Positions 48,532-58,177 of a stretch of DNA of 64,000 nt are shown piece after piece. Source of the DNA: Microbacterium invictum (lineage in GTDB: Bacteria > Actinomycetota > Actinomycetes > Actinomycetales > Microbacteriaceae); the NCBI RefSeq assembly GCF_014197265.1, contig NZ_JACIFH010000001.1, forward strand, positions 1,984,001 through 2,048,000, given 5' to 3'. The position numbers were made by a program, and so were the translations under genes. Position 1 is the first letter of the stretch. Each line of letters starts with the position of its first letter. The notes under the pieces were generated by a model, which worked only from the letters and a program-made list of their open reading frames with translations, was not told the DNA's origin and made no database searches.

Positions 48532-49119
48532 TTACTGTGCGTCGTCGGCCTTGAACGGGAAGCCGAGGTGACGCAGCAGCGAACGGCCCTCGTCATCGCT
48601 GTTCGCCGTGGTGACGATGGTGATGTCGAAGCCGCGGACGCGGTCGATCTTGTCCTGGTCGATCTCGTGGAAGACCGCCTGCTCCTGCAGACCGAACGTG
48701 TAGTTGCCGTGTCCGTCGAACTGCTTGGGCGACAGGCCGCGGAAGTCGCGGATGCGGGGCAGCGAGAGGTTCACGAGACGGTCGATGAACTCCCACGCAC
48801 GGTCACCACGGAGGGTGACGTGCGCGCCGATGGCCTGGCCCTCACGCAGCTTGAACTGCGCGATGGACTTGCGGGCCTTCGTGACGACCGGCTTCTGGCC
48901 GGTGATCTTGACGAGGTCTGCGACCGCGCCATCGATGACCTTGCTGTCGCGCGCGGCCTCACCGACGCCGGTGTTGACGACGACCTTGACGATCCCGGGG
49001 ATCTGCATGACGTTCGGGTAGCCGAACTCTTCCTGCAGCGCCGTCTTGATCTCGGCCTGGTACTTCTGCTTCAGGCGGGGCTGGATCTTGCCAGCCGCCG
49101 CGGCAGTGGTGGTGCTCAT
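48532..49119 (-). CDS. rplE: Ribosomal protein L5
   Basis: The 195-residue 5S rRNA-binding L5. A short Ala-rich N-terminus is followed by [40 protein letters not shown] and [20 protein letters not shown]. Two bases separate it from rplX. Confidence 0.98.
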   Translation of the reverse strand: MSTTTAAAAGKIQPRLKQKYQAEIKTALQEEFGYPNVMQIPGIVKVVVNTGVGEAARDSKVIDGAVADLVKITGQKPVVTKARKSIAQFKLREGQAIGAHVTLRGDRAWEFIDRLVNLSLPRIRDFRGLSPKQFDGHGNYTFGLQEQAVFHEIDQDKIDRVRGFDITIVTTANSDDEGRSLLRHLGFPFKADDAQ

Positions 49120-49121
49120 GT

Positions 49122-49481
49122 TCAGAGGTCCTTGCCTGACTTCTTCGCGTAGCGCACGCGGACGGTGCGCTTGACGCCGTCCTTCGTCTGGTCCTCGACC
49201 CGGTGGCCGACGCGGGTCGGCTTCTTGGTCTCGGGGTCGACGAGCGCGACATTGGAGATGTGGATGGGGGCTTCCATCGTTTCGATGCCGCCCGTCTTCG
49301 CGCCGCGCTGGGACTGGCCCACGCGGTTGTGCTTGGTGACGTAGTTCACGCCTTCGACGATGATGCGGTTCTGCTCGACAAGGATCTCGAGGACCTTGCC
49401 CTGCTTGCCGCGGTCGCCGCCGCGCTCGGGCTTGGGGCCCGTGATGACCTGAACCAGGTCGCCCTTCTTGATCTTCGCCAT
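49122..49481 (-). CDS. rplX: Ribosomal protein L24
   Basis: The 119-residue L24, an early assembly protein of the 50S subunit. [38 protein letters not shown] and [20 protein letters not shown] (KOW fold) are conserved. It lies two bases after rplN. Confidence 0.98.
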   Translation of the reverse strand: MAKIKKGDLVQVITGPKPERGGDRGKQGKVLEILVEQNRIIVEGVNYVTKHNRVGQSQRGAKTGGIETMEAPIHISNVALVDPETKKPTRVGHRVEDQTKDGVKRTVRVRYAKKSGKDL

Positions 49482-49483
49482 GA

Positions 49484-49852
49484 TCAGATGACCTCCGGGG
49501 CCAGCGAGACGATCTTCATGAACTTCTTGTCACGAAGCTCACGACCGACCGGTCCGAAGATGCGGGTGCCACGGGGCTCCCCGTCGGTCTTCAGGATGAC
49601 GGCGGCGTTCTCGTCGAACTTGATGTACGAACCGTCGGGACGACGGGTCTGCTTCTTGGTGCGGACGATGACGGCCTTGACCACATCGCCCTTCTTGACG
49701 TTGCCGCCCGGGATCGCGTCCTTGACGGTCGCCACGATGATGTCGCCCAGACCGGCGTAGCGGCGGTTGGACCCACCGAGCACGCGGATGGTGAGCAGCT
49801 CCTTGGCGCCGGTGTTGTCGGCGACCTTGAGGCGGGACTCGTTCTGAATCAC
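49484..49852 (-). CDS. rplN: Ribosomal protein L14
   Basis: The 122-residue L14: [39 protein letters not shown] and [20 protein letters not shown]. The start overlaps the rpsQ stop by four bases. Standard length. Confidence 0.98.
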   Translation of the reverse strand: MIQNESRLKVADNTGAKELLTIRVLGGSNRRYAGLGDIIVATVKDAIPGGNVKKGDVVKAVIVRTKKQTRRPDGSYIKFDENAAVILKTDGEPRGTRIFGPVGRELRDKKFMKIVSLAPEVI

Positions 49853-50241
49853 TTGGCCTTCTCCAGAATCTCCACCAGACGCCAGCGCTTGGTGGCGCTC
49901 AGCGGGCGGGTCTCGTTGATGACGACGAGGTCGCCGATGCCGGCAGTGTTGCCCTCATCGTGCGCCTTCACCTTCGAGGTGCGACGGATGACCTTGCCGT
50001 AGAGGGGGTGCTTCACGCGGTCCTCGACCTCGACGACGATCGTCTTGTCCATCTTGTCGCTGACGACATAGCCGCGACGCGACTTGCGGTAGCCACGGGC
50101 GTCGACGTCGCGCACGTCGTGCGCGGCCGACTCGTGTCCGGCAGCCTGCACGGGAGCCTCGACGGTCTCCACCTTCTCGGCAGCGGCCTTCTTGGCCGGA
50201 GCCTTCTTGGCGGGCGCCTTCTTCTCGGTCGTGTCAGCCAT
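49849..50241 (-). CDS. rpsQ: Ribosomal protein S17
   Basis: A 130-residue S17, longer than the usual 80-90. The first 50 residues are a Lys/Ala/Glu-rich extension ([17 protein letters not shown] and on). The conserved OB fold begins at [20 protein letters not shown] and includes [18 protein letters not shown]. The start shares a base with the rpmC stop. Confidence 0.97.
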   Translation of the reverse strand: MADTTEKKAPAKKAPAKKAAAEKVETVEAPVQAAGHESAAHDVRDVDARGYRKSRRGYVVSDKMDKTIVVEVEDRVKHPLYGKVIRRTSKVKAHDEGNTAGIGDLVVINETRPLSATKRWRLVEILEKAK

Positions 50242-50552
50242 TACTCGGCCTCTTCCTTCACGGCCTCGTCAGCGGCATCCGCCTTCTTGGCCTTCTTCTT
50301 CGCCTTCGTCGCCACTTCAGCGGGCGCGGGGGTGGCACGGATGCCGAGCTCGCGCTCACGGATGACGGTGTAGAGCCGCGCGATGTCGCGCTTGACGGCG
50401 CGGATGCGACCGTGGCTCTCGAGCTGGCCGGTGGCCGACTGGAAGCGCAGGTTGAACAGCTCTTCCTTGGCCTTGCGCAGCTCCTCGACGAGGCGCTGGT
50501 CCTCGAACGTGTCCAGCTCGCTCGGGGCGAGCGTCTTGGTGCCGACAGCCAT
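50241..50552 (-). CDS. rpmC: Ribosomal protein L29
   Basis: A 103-residue L29. The conserved helical hairpin ([57 protein letters not shown]) takes residues 10-75; a Lys/Ala/Glu tail follows. The start overlaps the rplP stop by one base. Confidence 0.97.
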   Translation of the reverse strand: MAVGTKTLAPSELDTFEDQRLVEELRKAKEELFNLRFQSATGQLESHGRIRAVKRDIARLYTVIRERELGIRATPAPAEVATKAKKKAKKADAADEAVKEEAE

Positions 50553-50971
50553 TATGCGTCGCCCTCCTCGCGCTTGATGATGCGTGCCTTCAGGGGCAGC
50601 TTGTGGATTGCACGGGTCAGCGCCTCGCGGGCGAGCGTCTCATCGACACCCGCGACCTCGAACAGCACGCGACCCGGCTTGACGTTCGCGACCCACCACT
50701 CGGGCGAGCCCTTACCGGAACCCATGCGGGTTTCAGCCGGCTTCTTGGTGAGCGGACGGTCGGGGTAGATGTTGATCCACACCTTGCCGCCGCGCTTGAT
50801 GTGACGGGTCATCGCGATACGAGCGGACTCGATCTGACGGTTGGTCACGTAAGCGGGCGTGAGGGCCTGGATACCGTACTCGCCGAAGGAGACCTTCGTG
50901 CCGCCGGTGGCCTGGCCCGAGCGGCCCGGGTGGTGCTGCTTGCGGTACTTGACCTTACGGGGAATAAGCAT
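50552..50971 (-). CDS. rplP: Ribosomal protein L16
   Basis: The 139-residue L16: [40 protein letters not shown] and [20 protein letters not shown]. It binds near the A-site tRNA elbow. One-base overlap with the rpsC stop. Confidence 0.98.
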   Translation of the reverse strand: MLIPRKVKYRKQHHPGRSGQATGGTKVSFGEYGIQALTPAYVTNRQIESARIAMTRHIKRGGKVWINIYPDRPLTKKPAETRMGSGKGSPEWWVANVKPGRVLFEVAGVDETLAREALTRAIHKLPLKARIIKREEGDA

Positions 50972-51720
50972 CAGGCAGACGCTCCTTCTGCGACGGGGGC
51001 CTCGTTGCGCGGGCCACGACGGCGGTCGCCGCCACGGTCACGCGAAGGCTTCTGGTTGGCCTGCTCGCGAGCGAGCTCCTTGTTGGTGAGGTCGCCCTTG
51101 TAGATCCAGACCTTCACGCCGATGCGTCCGAAGGTGGTCTTGGCCTCGTAGAAGCCGTAGTCGATGTTCGCGCGCAGGGTGTGCAGGGGCACACGGCCTT
51201 CGCGGTAGAACTCCGAACGGCTCATCTCGGCGCCGCCCAGACGACCCGACACCTGGATGCGGACACCCTTGGCGCCGGCGCGCTGCGCGCCCTGCAGACC
51301 CTTGCGCATCGCGCGACGGAACGCCACGCGGGCAGCGAGCTGCTCGGCGATGCCCTGCGCGACCAGCTGAGCGTCGGCCTCGGGGTTCTTGACCTCGAGG
51401 ATGTTCAGCTGGATCTGCTTGCCGGTCAGCTTCTCGAGGTCGGCGCGGATGCGCTCGGCCTCGGCGCCGCGGCGGCCGATGACGATGCCCGGACGGGCGG
51501 TGTGGATGTCGACGCGAACGCGGTCACGCGTGCGCTCGATCTCGATGCGGCTCACGCCTGCGCGGTCGAGGTTCGACTTCAGCAGGTTGCGGATCTTGAT
51601 GTCCTCGGCCACGTAGTCGGCGTAGCGCTGGCCGGGCTTGGTGGAGTCCGAGAACCAACGTGACACGTGGTCCGTGGTGATGCCGAGGCGGAAGCCGTAG
51701 GGGCTGACTTTCTGTCCCAT
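50971..51720 (-). CDS. rpsC: Ribosomal protein S3
   Basis: The 249-residue S3: [20 protein letters not shown], the KH-domain loop [20 protein letters not shown], and [20 protein letters not shown]. The C-terminus is a basic/Ala-rich tail. It lines the mRNA entry channel. Its start overlaps the rplV stop by one base. Confidence 0.98.
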   Translation of the reverse strand: MGQKVSPYGFRLGITTDHVSRWFSDSTKPGQRYADYVAEDIKIRNLLKSNLDRAGVSRIEIERTRDRVRVDIHTARPGIVIGRRGAEAERIRADLEKLTGKQIQLNILEVKNPEADAQLVAQGIAEQLAARVAFRRAMRKGLQGAQRAGAKGVRIQVSGRLGGAEMSRSEFYREGRVPLHTLRANIDYGFYEAKTTFGRIGVKVWIYKGDLTNKELAREQANQKPSRDRGGDRRRGPRNEAPVAEGASA

Positions 51721-52112
51721 TACTTGCTCGCCTTCTTGTTGCTCGTGGCCTGCTCGGCGACCTCGGGGGTCGCGAGCTTGACCGTGATGTGGCTCGTGCG
51801 CTTCTTGATCTGGAACGCGCGACCCTGTGCACGGGGCTGGAAACGCTTGAGCGTCGTGCCCTCGTCCACGTACGCGTTGACCACGTACAGGTCCTGCTCG
51901 TCCAGATACTCGCCGTCCTTGTCCGCTGCGACACGGGCGTTGGCGACCGCAGATGCAACGAGCTTGTAGATCGGCTCGCTGGCACCCTGGGGCGCGAACT
52001 TCAGGATCGCCAGAGCTTCCTGAGCCTGCTTGCCCTTGATGAGCGCGACGACACGACGAGCCTTCTGAGGGGTCACGCGAATGTGCTTGACGCGTGCGAT
52101 GGATTCGACCAT
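51720..52112 (-). CDS. rplV: Ribosomal protein L22
   Basis: The 130-residue L22: [60 protein letters not shown]. Its hairpin lines the peptide exit tunnel. Follows rpsS after 38 bases. Confidence 0.98.
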   Translation of the reverse strand: MVESIARVKHIRVTPQKARRVVALIKGKQAQEALAILKFAPQGASEPIYKLVASAVANARVAADKDGEYLDEQDLYVVNAYVDEGTTLKRFQPRAQGRAFQIKKRTSHITVKLATPEVAEQATSNKKASK

Positions 52113-52150
52113 GTGTACTCCTCCTCCTTCTCTCTGAGAGCGCCCCCGCG

Positions 52151-52432
52151 TCAGCGGCGGCGGCCCTTCTTGTCGTCCTTCTCGTGGCCGCGGAAGGTGC
52201 GGGTGGGCGCGAACTCGCCCAGCTTGTGACCGACCATGGTCTCGGACACGAACACGGGGATGTGCTTGCGTCCGTCGTGCACGGCGATCGTGTGACCCAG
52301 CATGGCCGGGACGATCATCGAGCGACGGGACCAGGTCTTGATGACGTTCTTGGTACCGGCTTCGTTCTGGGTGACCACCTTACGGAGCAGGTGCTCGTCG
52401 ACGAAGGGGCCCTTCTTAAGACTGCGAGGCAT
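52151..52432 (-). CDS. rpsS: Ribosomal protein S19
   Basis: The 93-residue S19: [40 protein letters not shown] and [19 protein letters not shown]. Typical 30S head protein, in the usual place between rplB and rplV. Confidence 0.98.
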   Translation of the reverse strand: MPRSLKKGPFVDEHLLRKVVTQNEAGTKNVIKTWSRRSMIVPAMLGHTIAVHDGRKHIPVFVSETMVGHKLGEFAPTRTFRGHEKDDKKGRRR

Positions 52433-52445
52433 CTTCCTCTCCTAC

Positions 52446-53285
<840 letters not shown>

Positions 53286-53309
53286 GTCTCTAGTCCTCTA
53301 TCCCAGCTG

Positions 53310-53621
53310 TCAGCCGACGGCCGTGAAGATGTCGATGGTGCCCGACTTCAGGGTCACGATGGCGCGCTTGGTGTCCTTGCGCTTGCCGGTGCCGAAGCGG
53401 GTGCGGCGGGCCTTGCCCGTGCGGTTGAGCGTGTTCACCGCGGCGACCTTCACGCCGAAGATCTTCTCGATGGCGAGCTTGATCTCGGTCTTGGTCGCGC
53501 GGGGGTCCACGAGGAACGTGTACTTGCCCTCGTCGATGAGCCCGTAGCTCTTCTCGGAGACGACCGGCTTGAGGATGACCTCGCGCGGGTCCTTGTTCAG
53601 GGCGACGTTCGCAGTAGTCAT
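53310..53621 (-). CDS. rplW: Ribosomal protein L23
   Basis: The 103-residue L23: [40 protein letters not shown] and [20 protein letters not shown]. It forms the docking site for trigger factor and SRP at the tunnel exit. Start overlaps the rplD stop by four bases. Confidence 0.98.
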   Translation of the reverse strand: MTTANVALNKDPREVILKPVVSEKSYGLIDEGKYTFLVDPRATKTEIKLAIEKIFGVKVAAVNTLNRTGKARRTRFGTGKRKDTKRAIVTLKSGTIDIFTAVG

Positions 53622-54283
53622 GCCGAGACCTCCTCGGTCTTGCCGGCCTTCGCAGCCACGAAGGCGTCGTAGGCGGCCTTGGTGAAGACGAGGTCGTCCG
53701 AGACGAGCACGTCGTAGGCGTTGAGCTGGTCGAACGTCAGCACGTGCACGTAGGCGAGGTTGCGGACGCTCTTGACGGTGATGTCGTCACCACGCTCGAT
53801 GATCACGAGGACGTTCTTCTGCCTCGGGGCGAGCGCCTTCAGGACCGTGACAGCTGCCTTGGTCGACGGGGCGCCCTCGATGCCGAAGGCGTCGACGATG
53901 TGCAGGCGGCCACCGCGAGCGCGGTCGCTGAGCGCGCCCAGCAGGGCGGCGGCGACCATCTTCTTGGGGGTGCGCTGCGAGTAGTCGCGCGGCTTCGGGC
54001 CGTGGACGATGCCACCACCCTTCATCTGAGGTGCACGGATCGAGCCCTGACGGGCGTTACCCGTGCCCTTCTGCTTGAAGGGCTTGCGGCCGGCGCCCGA
54101 GACCTCACCGCGACGCTTGGTCGAGTGGGTGCCCTGGCGTGCCGCCGCGAGCTGCGCGACGACGACCTGGTGGATCAGCGGGATGTTCGTCTTGACGTCG
54201 AAGATCGCGGCGGGCAGCTCGACCGAGCCGGCCTTCTTGCCATCGGCCTTCACGACGTCGAGCGCGAGAGTCGAGTCAGCCAT
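53618..54283 (-). CDS. rplD: Ribosomal protein L4
   Basis: The 221-residue L4: [40 protein letters not shown] and [20 protein letters not shown], the tunnel loop. In enterobacteria L4 represses its own S10 operon; whether this holds here is not visible. Confidence 0.98.
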   Translation of the reverse strand: MADSTLALDVVKADGKKAGSVELPAAIFDVKTNIPLIHQVVVAQLAAARQGTHSTKRRGEVSGAGRKPFKQKGTGNARQGSIRAPQMKGGGIVHGPKPRDYSQRTPKKMVAAALLGALSDRARGGRLHIVDAFGIEGAPSTKAAVTVLKALAPRQKNVLVIIERGDDITVKSVRNLAYVHVLTFDQLNAYDVLVSDDLVFTKAAYDAFVAAKAGKTEEVSA

Positions 54284-54285
54284 GT

Positions 54286-54945
54286 TCAGGCACCCTTCAC
54301 TGCGTTGCGGACGTAGACGATGCGGCCACGTGCACCGGGGACGGCGCCCTTGACGAGCAGCAGACCCTTCTCGGTGTCGACGGCGTGCACCGTGAGGTTG
54401 AGGACGGTCACGCGCTCGCCACCCATACGGCCGGCCATGCGCATGCCCTTGAAGACGCGGCCCGGGGTCGCCGAGGCGCCGATCGAGCCGGGCTTGCGGT
54501 GGTTGCGGTGCGAACCGTGCGAAGCCGAAACGCCCTTGAAGTTGTGGCGCTTCATGACACCCGCGGTGCCCTTGCCCTTGCTGGTGCCGACGACGTCGAC
54601 CAGCTGGCCTGCCTCGAAGACACCGTCGACGGTGAGCTCCTGACCGAGTGAGTAGTCAGCAGCGTCCGCCGTGCGGATCTCGGTGAGGTGGCGACGCGGG
54701 GTCACACCGGCGGCCTCGAAGTGGGCCGTGGCCGGCTTGTTGACCTTGCGGGGGTCGATCTGCCCGTAGGCGATCTGAACCGCGTTGTAGCCGTCCTTCT
54801 CGGGCGTGCGAACCTGGGTGACCACGTTCGGAGCGACCTCGATGACGGTGACGGGAACGAGCTTGCCGTTCTCGTCCCAGACCTGGGTCATGCCGAGCTT
54901 GGTGCCCAGCAGCCCCTTGGAAATCTTGGAGTTGATGTCAGCCAT
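54286..54945 (-). CDS. rplC: Ribosomal protein L3
   Basis: The 219-residue L3: [40 protein letters not shown] and [20 protein letters not shown]. It follows rpsJ after eight bases, the usual S10 operon order. Confidence 0.98.
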   Translation of the reverse strand: MADINSKISKGLLGTKLGMTQVWDENGKLVPVTVIEVAPNVVTQVRTPEKDGYNAVQIAYGQIDPRKVNKPATAHFEAAGVTPRRHLTEIRTADAADYSLGQELTVDGVFEAGQLVDVVGTSKGKGTAGVMKRHNFKGVSASHGSHRNHRKPGSIGASATPGRVFKGMRMAGRMGGERVTVLNLTVHAVDTEKGLLLVKGAVPGARGRIVYVRNAVKGA

Positions 54946-54953
54946 GTCGAACC

Positions 54954-55262
54954 TCAGAGCTTGATCTCGATGTTGACATCGGCCGGCAGGTCAAGACGCA
55001 TGAGCGAGTCGACCGCCTTGGGGGTCGGGTCGATGATGTCGATCAGGCGCTTGTGGGTGCGCATCTCGAAGTGCTCGCGGCTGTCCTTGTACTTGTGGGG
55101 CGACCGGATGACGCACACGACGTTCTTCTCGGTCGGAAGGGGCACGGGGCCCACAACGGTTGCGCCCGCACGGGTCACTGTGTCGACGATTTTGCGCGCC
55201 GACGTGTCGATGACCTCGTGGTCATACGACTTCAGGCGAATGCGGATCTTCTGTCCCGCCAT
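54954..55262 (-). CDS. rpsJ: Ribosomal protein S10
   Basis: The 102-residue S10, first gene of the S10 operon: [40 protein letters not shown] and [20 protein letters not shown]. It also acts in transcription antitermination with NusB in other bacteria. No tuf or fus gene lies upstream; a 650-base repeat-rich gap does. Confidence 0.98.
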   Translation of the reverse strand: MAGQKIRIRLKSYDHEVIDTSARKIVDTVTRAGATVVGPVPLPTEKNVVCVIRSPHKYKDSREHFEMRTHKRLIDIIDPTPKAVDSLMRLDLPADVNIEIKL

Positions 55263-55339
55263 TGTCTGCTCACTCTCTTTCTCGCGTCATACCTCGGGGG
55301 CATTGGACGCACGGGGCGCTTGCGCGCCGGGCACTTGTT

Positions 55340-55382
55340 CATCACCGGGGTGATGGATGCTGCACCGCTGTTCTGATGTCAA
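55340..55382 (-). promoter_or_regulatory. Candidate S10 operon promoter with adjacent dyad
   Basis: On the minus strand a perfect TTGACA (55382-55377) lies about 115 bases before rpsJ, but the hexamer 17 bases further on is only CATCCA, a poor -10. Next to it, CATCACC-GG-GGTGATG (55340-55355) is a 7-base inverted repeat that could be an operator or leader hairpin. The call is tentative. Confidence 0.4.
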
Positions 55383-55689
55383 TCCGCAGGGCGAGCCCGC
55401 GGCATCCACTCCCCCGCCGTGCGCACGCGCACGAGCCCGGTTTCCCGAGACGGTGTGGGGGATGGATGAGTGTTCTGCTACCCGCGGCCTAGAACCCTGC
55501 ACCCGTACCCTCAGCTGAGGAGGCGCCGCCTATGCACTGCCTGGCAGTGATTCCGGCGCACGCGCGAGCGCTGCCGGAAGTGTGGAACCTGTACAGTCTA
55601 CGTGCCGCCCGGGCGTGTCGCAAACCCGGGCGTGTCGCGCTCGGCGTATCCTCAGCCGGCGCCGCCTCTCACCCTTCACCCCACCCCCC

Positions 55690-55853
55690 GCAAGGTGCCC
55701 ACCCTCCCCCGCGAGGTGGCCACTCCCCCCGCGAGGTGGCCACTCCCCCCGCGAGGTGGCCACTTCTCCCGCGAGGTGGCCACTCCCCCCGCGACGTGGT
55801 CGGCCATGTCACCGCGCGAATGACCACCTCGGCATCGAAGGAACCACCTCGGC
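55690..55853. repeat. Tandem then inverted 20-bp repeats, motif GAGGTGGCCA (left flank)
   Basis: A 21-base first unit at 55690 is followed by four 20-base units of GCGAGGTGGCCACTCCCCCC (55711, 55731, 55751, 55771; one varies as TTCTCCC). A core at 55791-55813 (GACGTGGTCGGCCATGTCACC) then switches orientation: inverted motifs ACCACCTCGGC appear near 55824 and 55843. The gap 55263-55913 otherwise holds only the rpsJ promoter region and nothing coding that I can support. Confidence 0.85.
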
Positions 55854-55913
55854 GCAAAGAGGGGACAGCGCCAGCTCGGCGAACGACCGGGCCACACAGC
55901 GGCCAGCGATATC

Positions 55914-56870
55914 TCACGGCAGCAGGCTGATTGACCGGAGGTACTGGGCGAAGGCCTCGATGTCGGGCATCTCGGCGAATCCGAAGCGATCGGGGCGCCA
56001 TCCTGTCACGCGACGAACCCAGCGCTCGCGGTCGTCCTGATCCGCCTTCACGTCTTCGGCCTTCCGCTCGCCGAGCAGGTACGGATCCTCGTACTTGGCG
56101 TTCCCGTCGAATTCCAGCCATCGCCCCAGGTGTGGCAACGCGAAATCGAGGAGGGCGATGCGGCCGCTCCCGTTGTCGACGCGGTACTGCAGCTCCGGGG
56201 TAGGAGCTCCGAGCAGCAGCATCCACAGCCGGGCGACCGATTCGCCGGGCAACTGCGCGCGGCCGTCGGCGATCTCCGTCACGAACCGCGCCTGCCGGAT
56301 CCCGCGTGCGCCTATGTGCGCATCGATGCGTCGAGTCACCCGCGCGCGGAACTCTTCTGCAGCGTCGACGTCGAGCGCGTGCTTCGTGTCATCCCAAGCG
56401 ACCGCCCGCAGTGCGGCGTCGAAGATGACCACCGCGGCTTCGAGCGAAACCGCTCGGATTGCGTCATACACGGTGCGATCGAGGGTGGTCACGCGAATGC
56501 CGTCGATGATCTCCAGGTCGCCGTCCGCGACCGGAACGTGATGTCGGACGACGTCGGCCGCGTCGTGGCGCGTGTTGGCACCGGGGCATATGACGTCGAT
56601 GCGGTCGGAGCGCACGCGGTATAGCGGCAGGCGGTGCATCGCTGCTGCAGTCGCGTGGGATGCCACTGCCGTGGCGTTGCTCATGCGCGCGAACACGGCG
56701 TGCACGAGGGTCCGGATCCGACCCTCGGAGTACAGCTCATCCCACTCGCGGGCCCACACGCGCACGCCAGGTCGCACGGTCGCGATCGTCTCGTCGGGGA
56801 TGGACCGCGTGCGGCGGAACGTCTCCGGCACAGGGCGCGCACGGCTGGGGCGTTCGCGGCGTTCGAGCAT
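55914..56870 (-). CDS. AbiEi/DUF559-like protein (paralogue B)
   Basis: A 318-residue paralogue of the gene at 41515. The shared core includes ATAAAMHRLPLYRVRSDRI, IIDGIRVTTLDRTVYDAIR, RGIRQARFVTEIADGRAQLP and GESVARLWMLLL. The C-terminal nuclease-like segment reads RIALLDFALPHLGRWLEFDG followed by NAKYED, giving the D...ExD...K pattern of Vsr/DUF559 proteins. The N-terminal winged-helix part is present but less clear than in paralogue A. ATG 56870 is my choice; other starts are possible. 20-bp repeat arrays flank it on both sides. No toxin-like neighbour is evident, so an antitoxin label would be speculative. Confidence 0.72.
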   Translation of the reverse strand: MLERRERPSRARPVPETFRRTRSIPDETIATVRPGVRVWAREWDELYSEGRIRTLVHAVFARMSNATAVASHATAAAMHRLPLYRVRSDRIDVICPGANTRHDAADVVRHHVPVADGDLEIIDGIRVTTLDRTVYDAIRAVSLEAAVVIFDAALRAVAWDDTKHALDVDAAEEFRARVTRRIDAHIGARGIRQARFVTEIADGRAQLPGESVARLWMLLLGAPTPELQYRVDNGSGRIALLDFALPHLGRWLEFDGNAKYEDPYLLGERKAEDVKADQDDRERWVRRVTGWRPDRFGFAEMPDIEAFAQYLRSISLLP

Positions 56871-56953
56871 GCCGACAGCCTGACGGATCCCCGTCTCCCG
56901 TGGGCGCCGAGAACCACGCTCTGTGGAATGTCCACTCCCGGCCGCGCACCGCC

Positions 56954-56962
56954 TGTGGATAA
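56954..56962 (-). other. Perfect DnaA-box-like site
   Basis: TGTGGATAA here is the exact complement of TTATCCACA. A looser form, TTGTCCACA, occurs at 18114-18122. Single boxes outside the origin are common, and there is no cluster or AT-rich unwinding region, so this is not an origin. Confidence 0.5.
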
Positions 56963-57011
56963 CTCGCACCCGCCCTCGCCTGCCGCAGCCCGCGACTTCC
57001 TTGCCTCCCCC

Positions 57012-57174
57012 GCCCCGAGGTGGTCATTCTCCCCGCGAAGCGGTCACTCTCGCGCCCACCTGGTCGGCCAGGTCAGCGAGAAAGCGACCAGGTCGGCGAG
57101 AGAGTGGCCAGGTCGGCGAGAGAGTGGCCAGGTCGGCGGGAGAGGTGGGGGGCAGGTCGGCGGGAGGGGTGAGG
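57012..57174. repeat. Forward then inverted 20-bp repeats, motif GAGGTGGTCA (right flank)
   Basis: Two forward units (CCCGAGGTGGTCATTCTCC near 57014 and GCGAAGCGGTCACTCTCGC near 57034) lead to a palindromic core ACCTGGTCGGCCAGGT at 57059-57074, followed by five inverted units of GGTCGGCGAGAGAGTGGCCA type at 57071, 57091, 57111, 57131 and 57155. The core matches the GTGGTCGGCCATGTCA core of the left-flank array in the same orientation. Other sequence in the gap 56871-57234 is non-coding. Confidence 0.85.
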
Positions 57175-57187
57175 GGCGAGAACGGAA

Positions 57188-57225
57188 GGAGCGGGGGTGG
57201 ATGCCGTGGCATCTAACCCCGCTCC
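57188..57225 (-). terminator. Terminator of the small antitoxin-like gene
   Basis: GGAGCGGGG at 57188-57196 pairs with CCCCGCTCC at 57217-57225, enclosing a second dyad GATGCC-GT-GGCATC. It starts nine bases beyond the gene's stop on the minus strand. Confidence 0.75.
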
Positions 57226-57234
57226 GCATCACGG

Positions 57235-57450
57235 CTACTCGTTGCCGATGGACTTGTCGATGTTGTCGCGGACGCCGTCCACGTGCTCGTGGACGCTATC
57301 GGGAGCGACCTTCTTGACGAAGTCCGCGGCGGCGTCGAGCGCCTTGTCGCTGACGTCCTCGGCCTGCTCGGACTTCAGCGCGTCTCCGATCTTGTCCTTG
57401 TTCTGTTCCAGGAAGTCCTTGCCCTGGTTCACCAGATCGTCAATGCCCAT
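57235..57450 (-). CDS. Small MT0933/Rv0909-like putative antitoxin
   Basis: A 71-residue helical, charged protein: MGIDDLVNQGKDFLEQNKDK, then SDKALDAAADFVKKVAP and VRDNIDKSIGNE. The amphipathic repeats around GKDFL, DKIGDAL and DKALDAAADF fit the family annotated as MT0933/Rv0909 antitoxin, which is common in actinobacteria and frequently found without a toxin. ATG 57450 follows AAAGGGCG. No RES- or SRPBCC-type toxin gene is adjacent, so a toxin-antitoxin role is doubtful. Confidence 0.75.
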   Translation of the reverse strand: MGIDDLVNQGKDFLEQNKDKIGDALKSEQAEDVSDKALDAAADFVKKVAPDSVHEHVDGVRDNIDKSIGNE

Positions 57451-57562
57451 ACGGCGCCCTTTCCACGAGACGGTTGCGCAGCACGCCTGCGCACGTGGTC
57501 TCATTCTGGCGCTGCGCGGGTGCGCTGCCAAGTGGCGGTCGACCCGACTCGGGCCGCGAAAC

Positions 57563-57626
57563 CGCGAGACCACGAGACCACGAGACGGTGAAGCAACCAG
57601 ACCGCGAAGCAGCGCGACAGCGCGAC
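57563..57626. repeat. Degenerate 8-bp tandem repeats
   Basis: Units ACCGCGAG, ACCACGAG, ACCACGAG and, further on, AGCGCGAC twice, with an irregular middle. They lie between the antitoxin-like gene and the stop of the VanZ gene. Low-complexity DNA of no visible function. Confidence 0.6.
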
Positions 57627-57635
57627 GTCGAGGTG

Positions 57636-58133
57636 TCAGGCGGACACGCGCGCGTCCGCGCCACGCTCGAACTCGTACCGTTCGATGACACGGTCGTCGC
57701 GCTGCGCCACGACCGCGCGCAGGATGAGCACCAGCAGCACGCCGATCGTGGCGCCGACGGAGTTGGCGATGAGGTCCGACACCGTCGCGTAACGCGCCGA
57801 GAGCACGGTCATCTGGATCAGTTCGATCATGCCCGACAGCACCGGGCCGAGCAGGAACATCGCCGCCCACCAGGTCATCGGCAGCGCCAGGCCGAACAGC
57901 AGGCCGACCGGGATGAACAGCGCGATGTTGGCCGTGAACTCGATGAACGCGTAGTCGACGAACCCGGGTACGCCGCGTTCGTGCAGTTCGGCGATGACCC
58001 GGTCGATCAGGCCGGCCACCGGCTGGTCGATCGGGCTCGGCCAGAACACGACGAAGGCGAGGAAGCCGCCGTAGCCGAGGGCGAGCATCCACACGAGGGC
58101 GTGGCGGGGACCGCTGGTGCTGGGAGCTGGCAT
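57636..58133 (-). CDS. VanZ-family membrane protein
   Basis: A 165-residue protein with four membrane segments. FTANIALFIPVGLLFGLALP (the N-x2-LF-PxG signature) and SGMIELIQMTVLSARYATVS, DLIANSVGATIG are the VanZ hallmarks. VanZ-like proteins are tied to teicoplanin tolerance or envelope polysaccharide handling, by unclear mechanisms. ATG 58133 opens a polar N-terminus. It lies next to the polysaccharide genes, suggesting an envelope role. Confidence 0.9.
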   Translation of the reverse strand: MPAPSTSGPRHALVWMLALGYGGFLAFVVFWPSPIDQPVAGLIDRVIAELHERGVPGFVDYAFIEFTANIALFIPVGLLFGLALPMTWWAAMFLLGPVLSGMIELIQMTVLSARYATVSDLIANSVGATIGVLLVLILRAVVAQRDDRVIERYEFERGADARVSA

Positions 58134-58177
58134 CCGTCGATCCTACGGAGTCGTTCCTGCGGAACGGTGATGAGGCG

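Noticed and set aside
56954..56962. Replication origin
   Set aside because: A single DnaA box with no cluster, no AT-rich region and no dnaA/dnaN genes nearby.
57235..57450. Complete toxin-antitoxin module
   Set aside because: The small protein resembles MT0933-type antitoxins, but no toxin-like gene overlaps or adjoins it.
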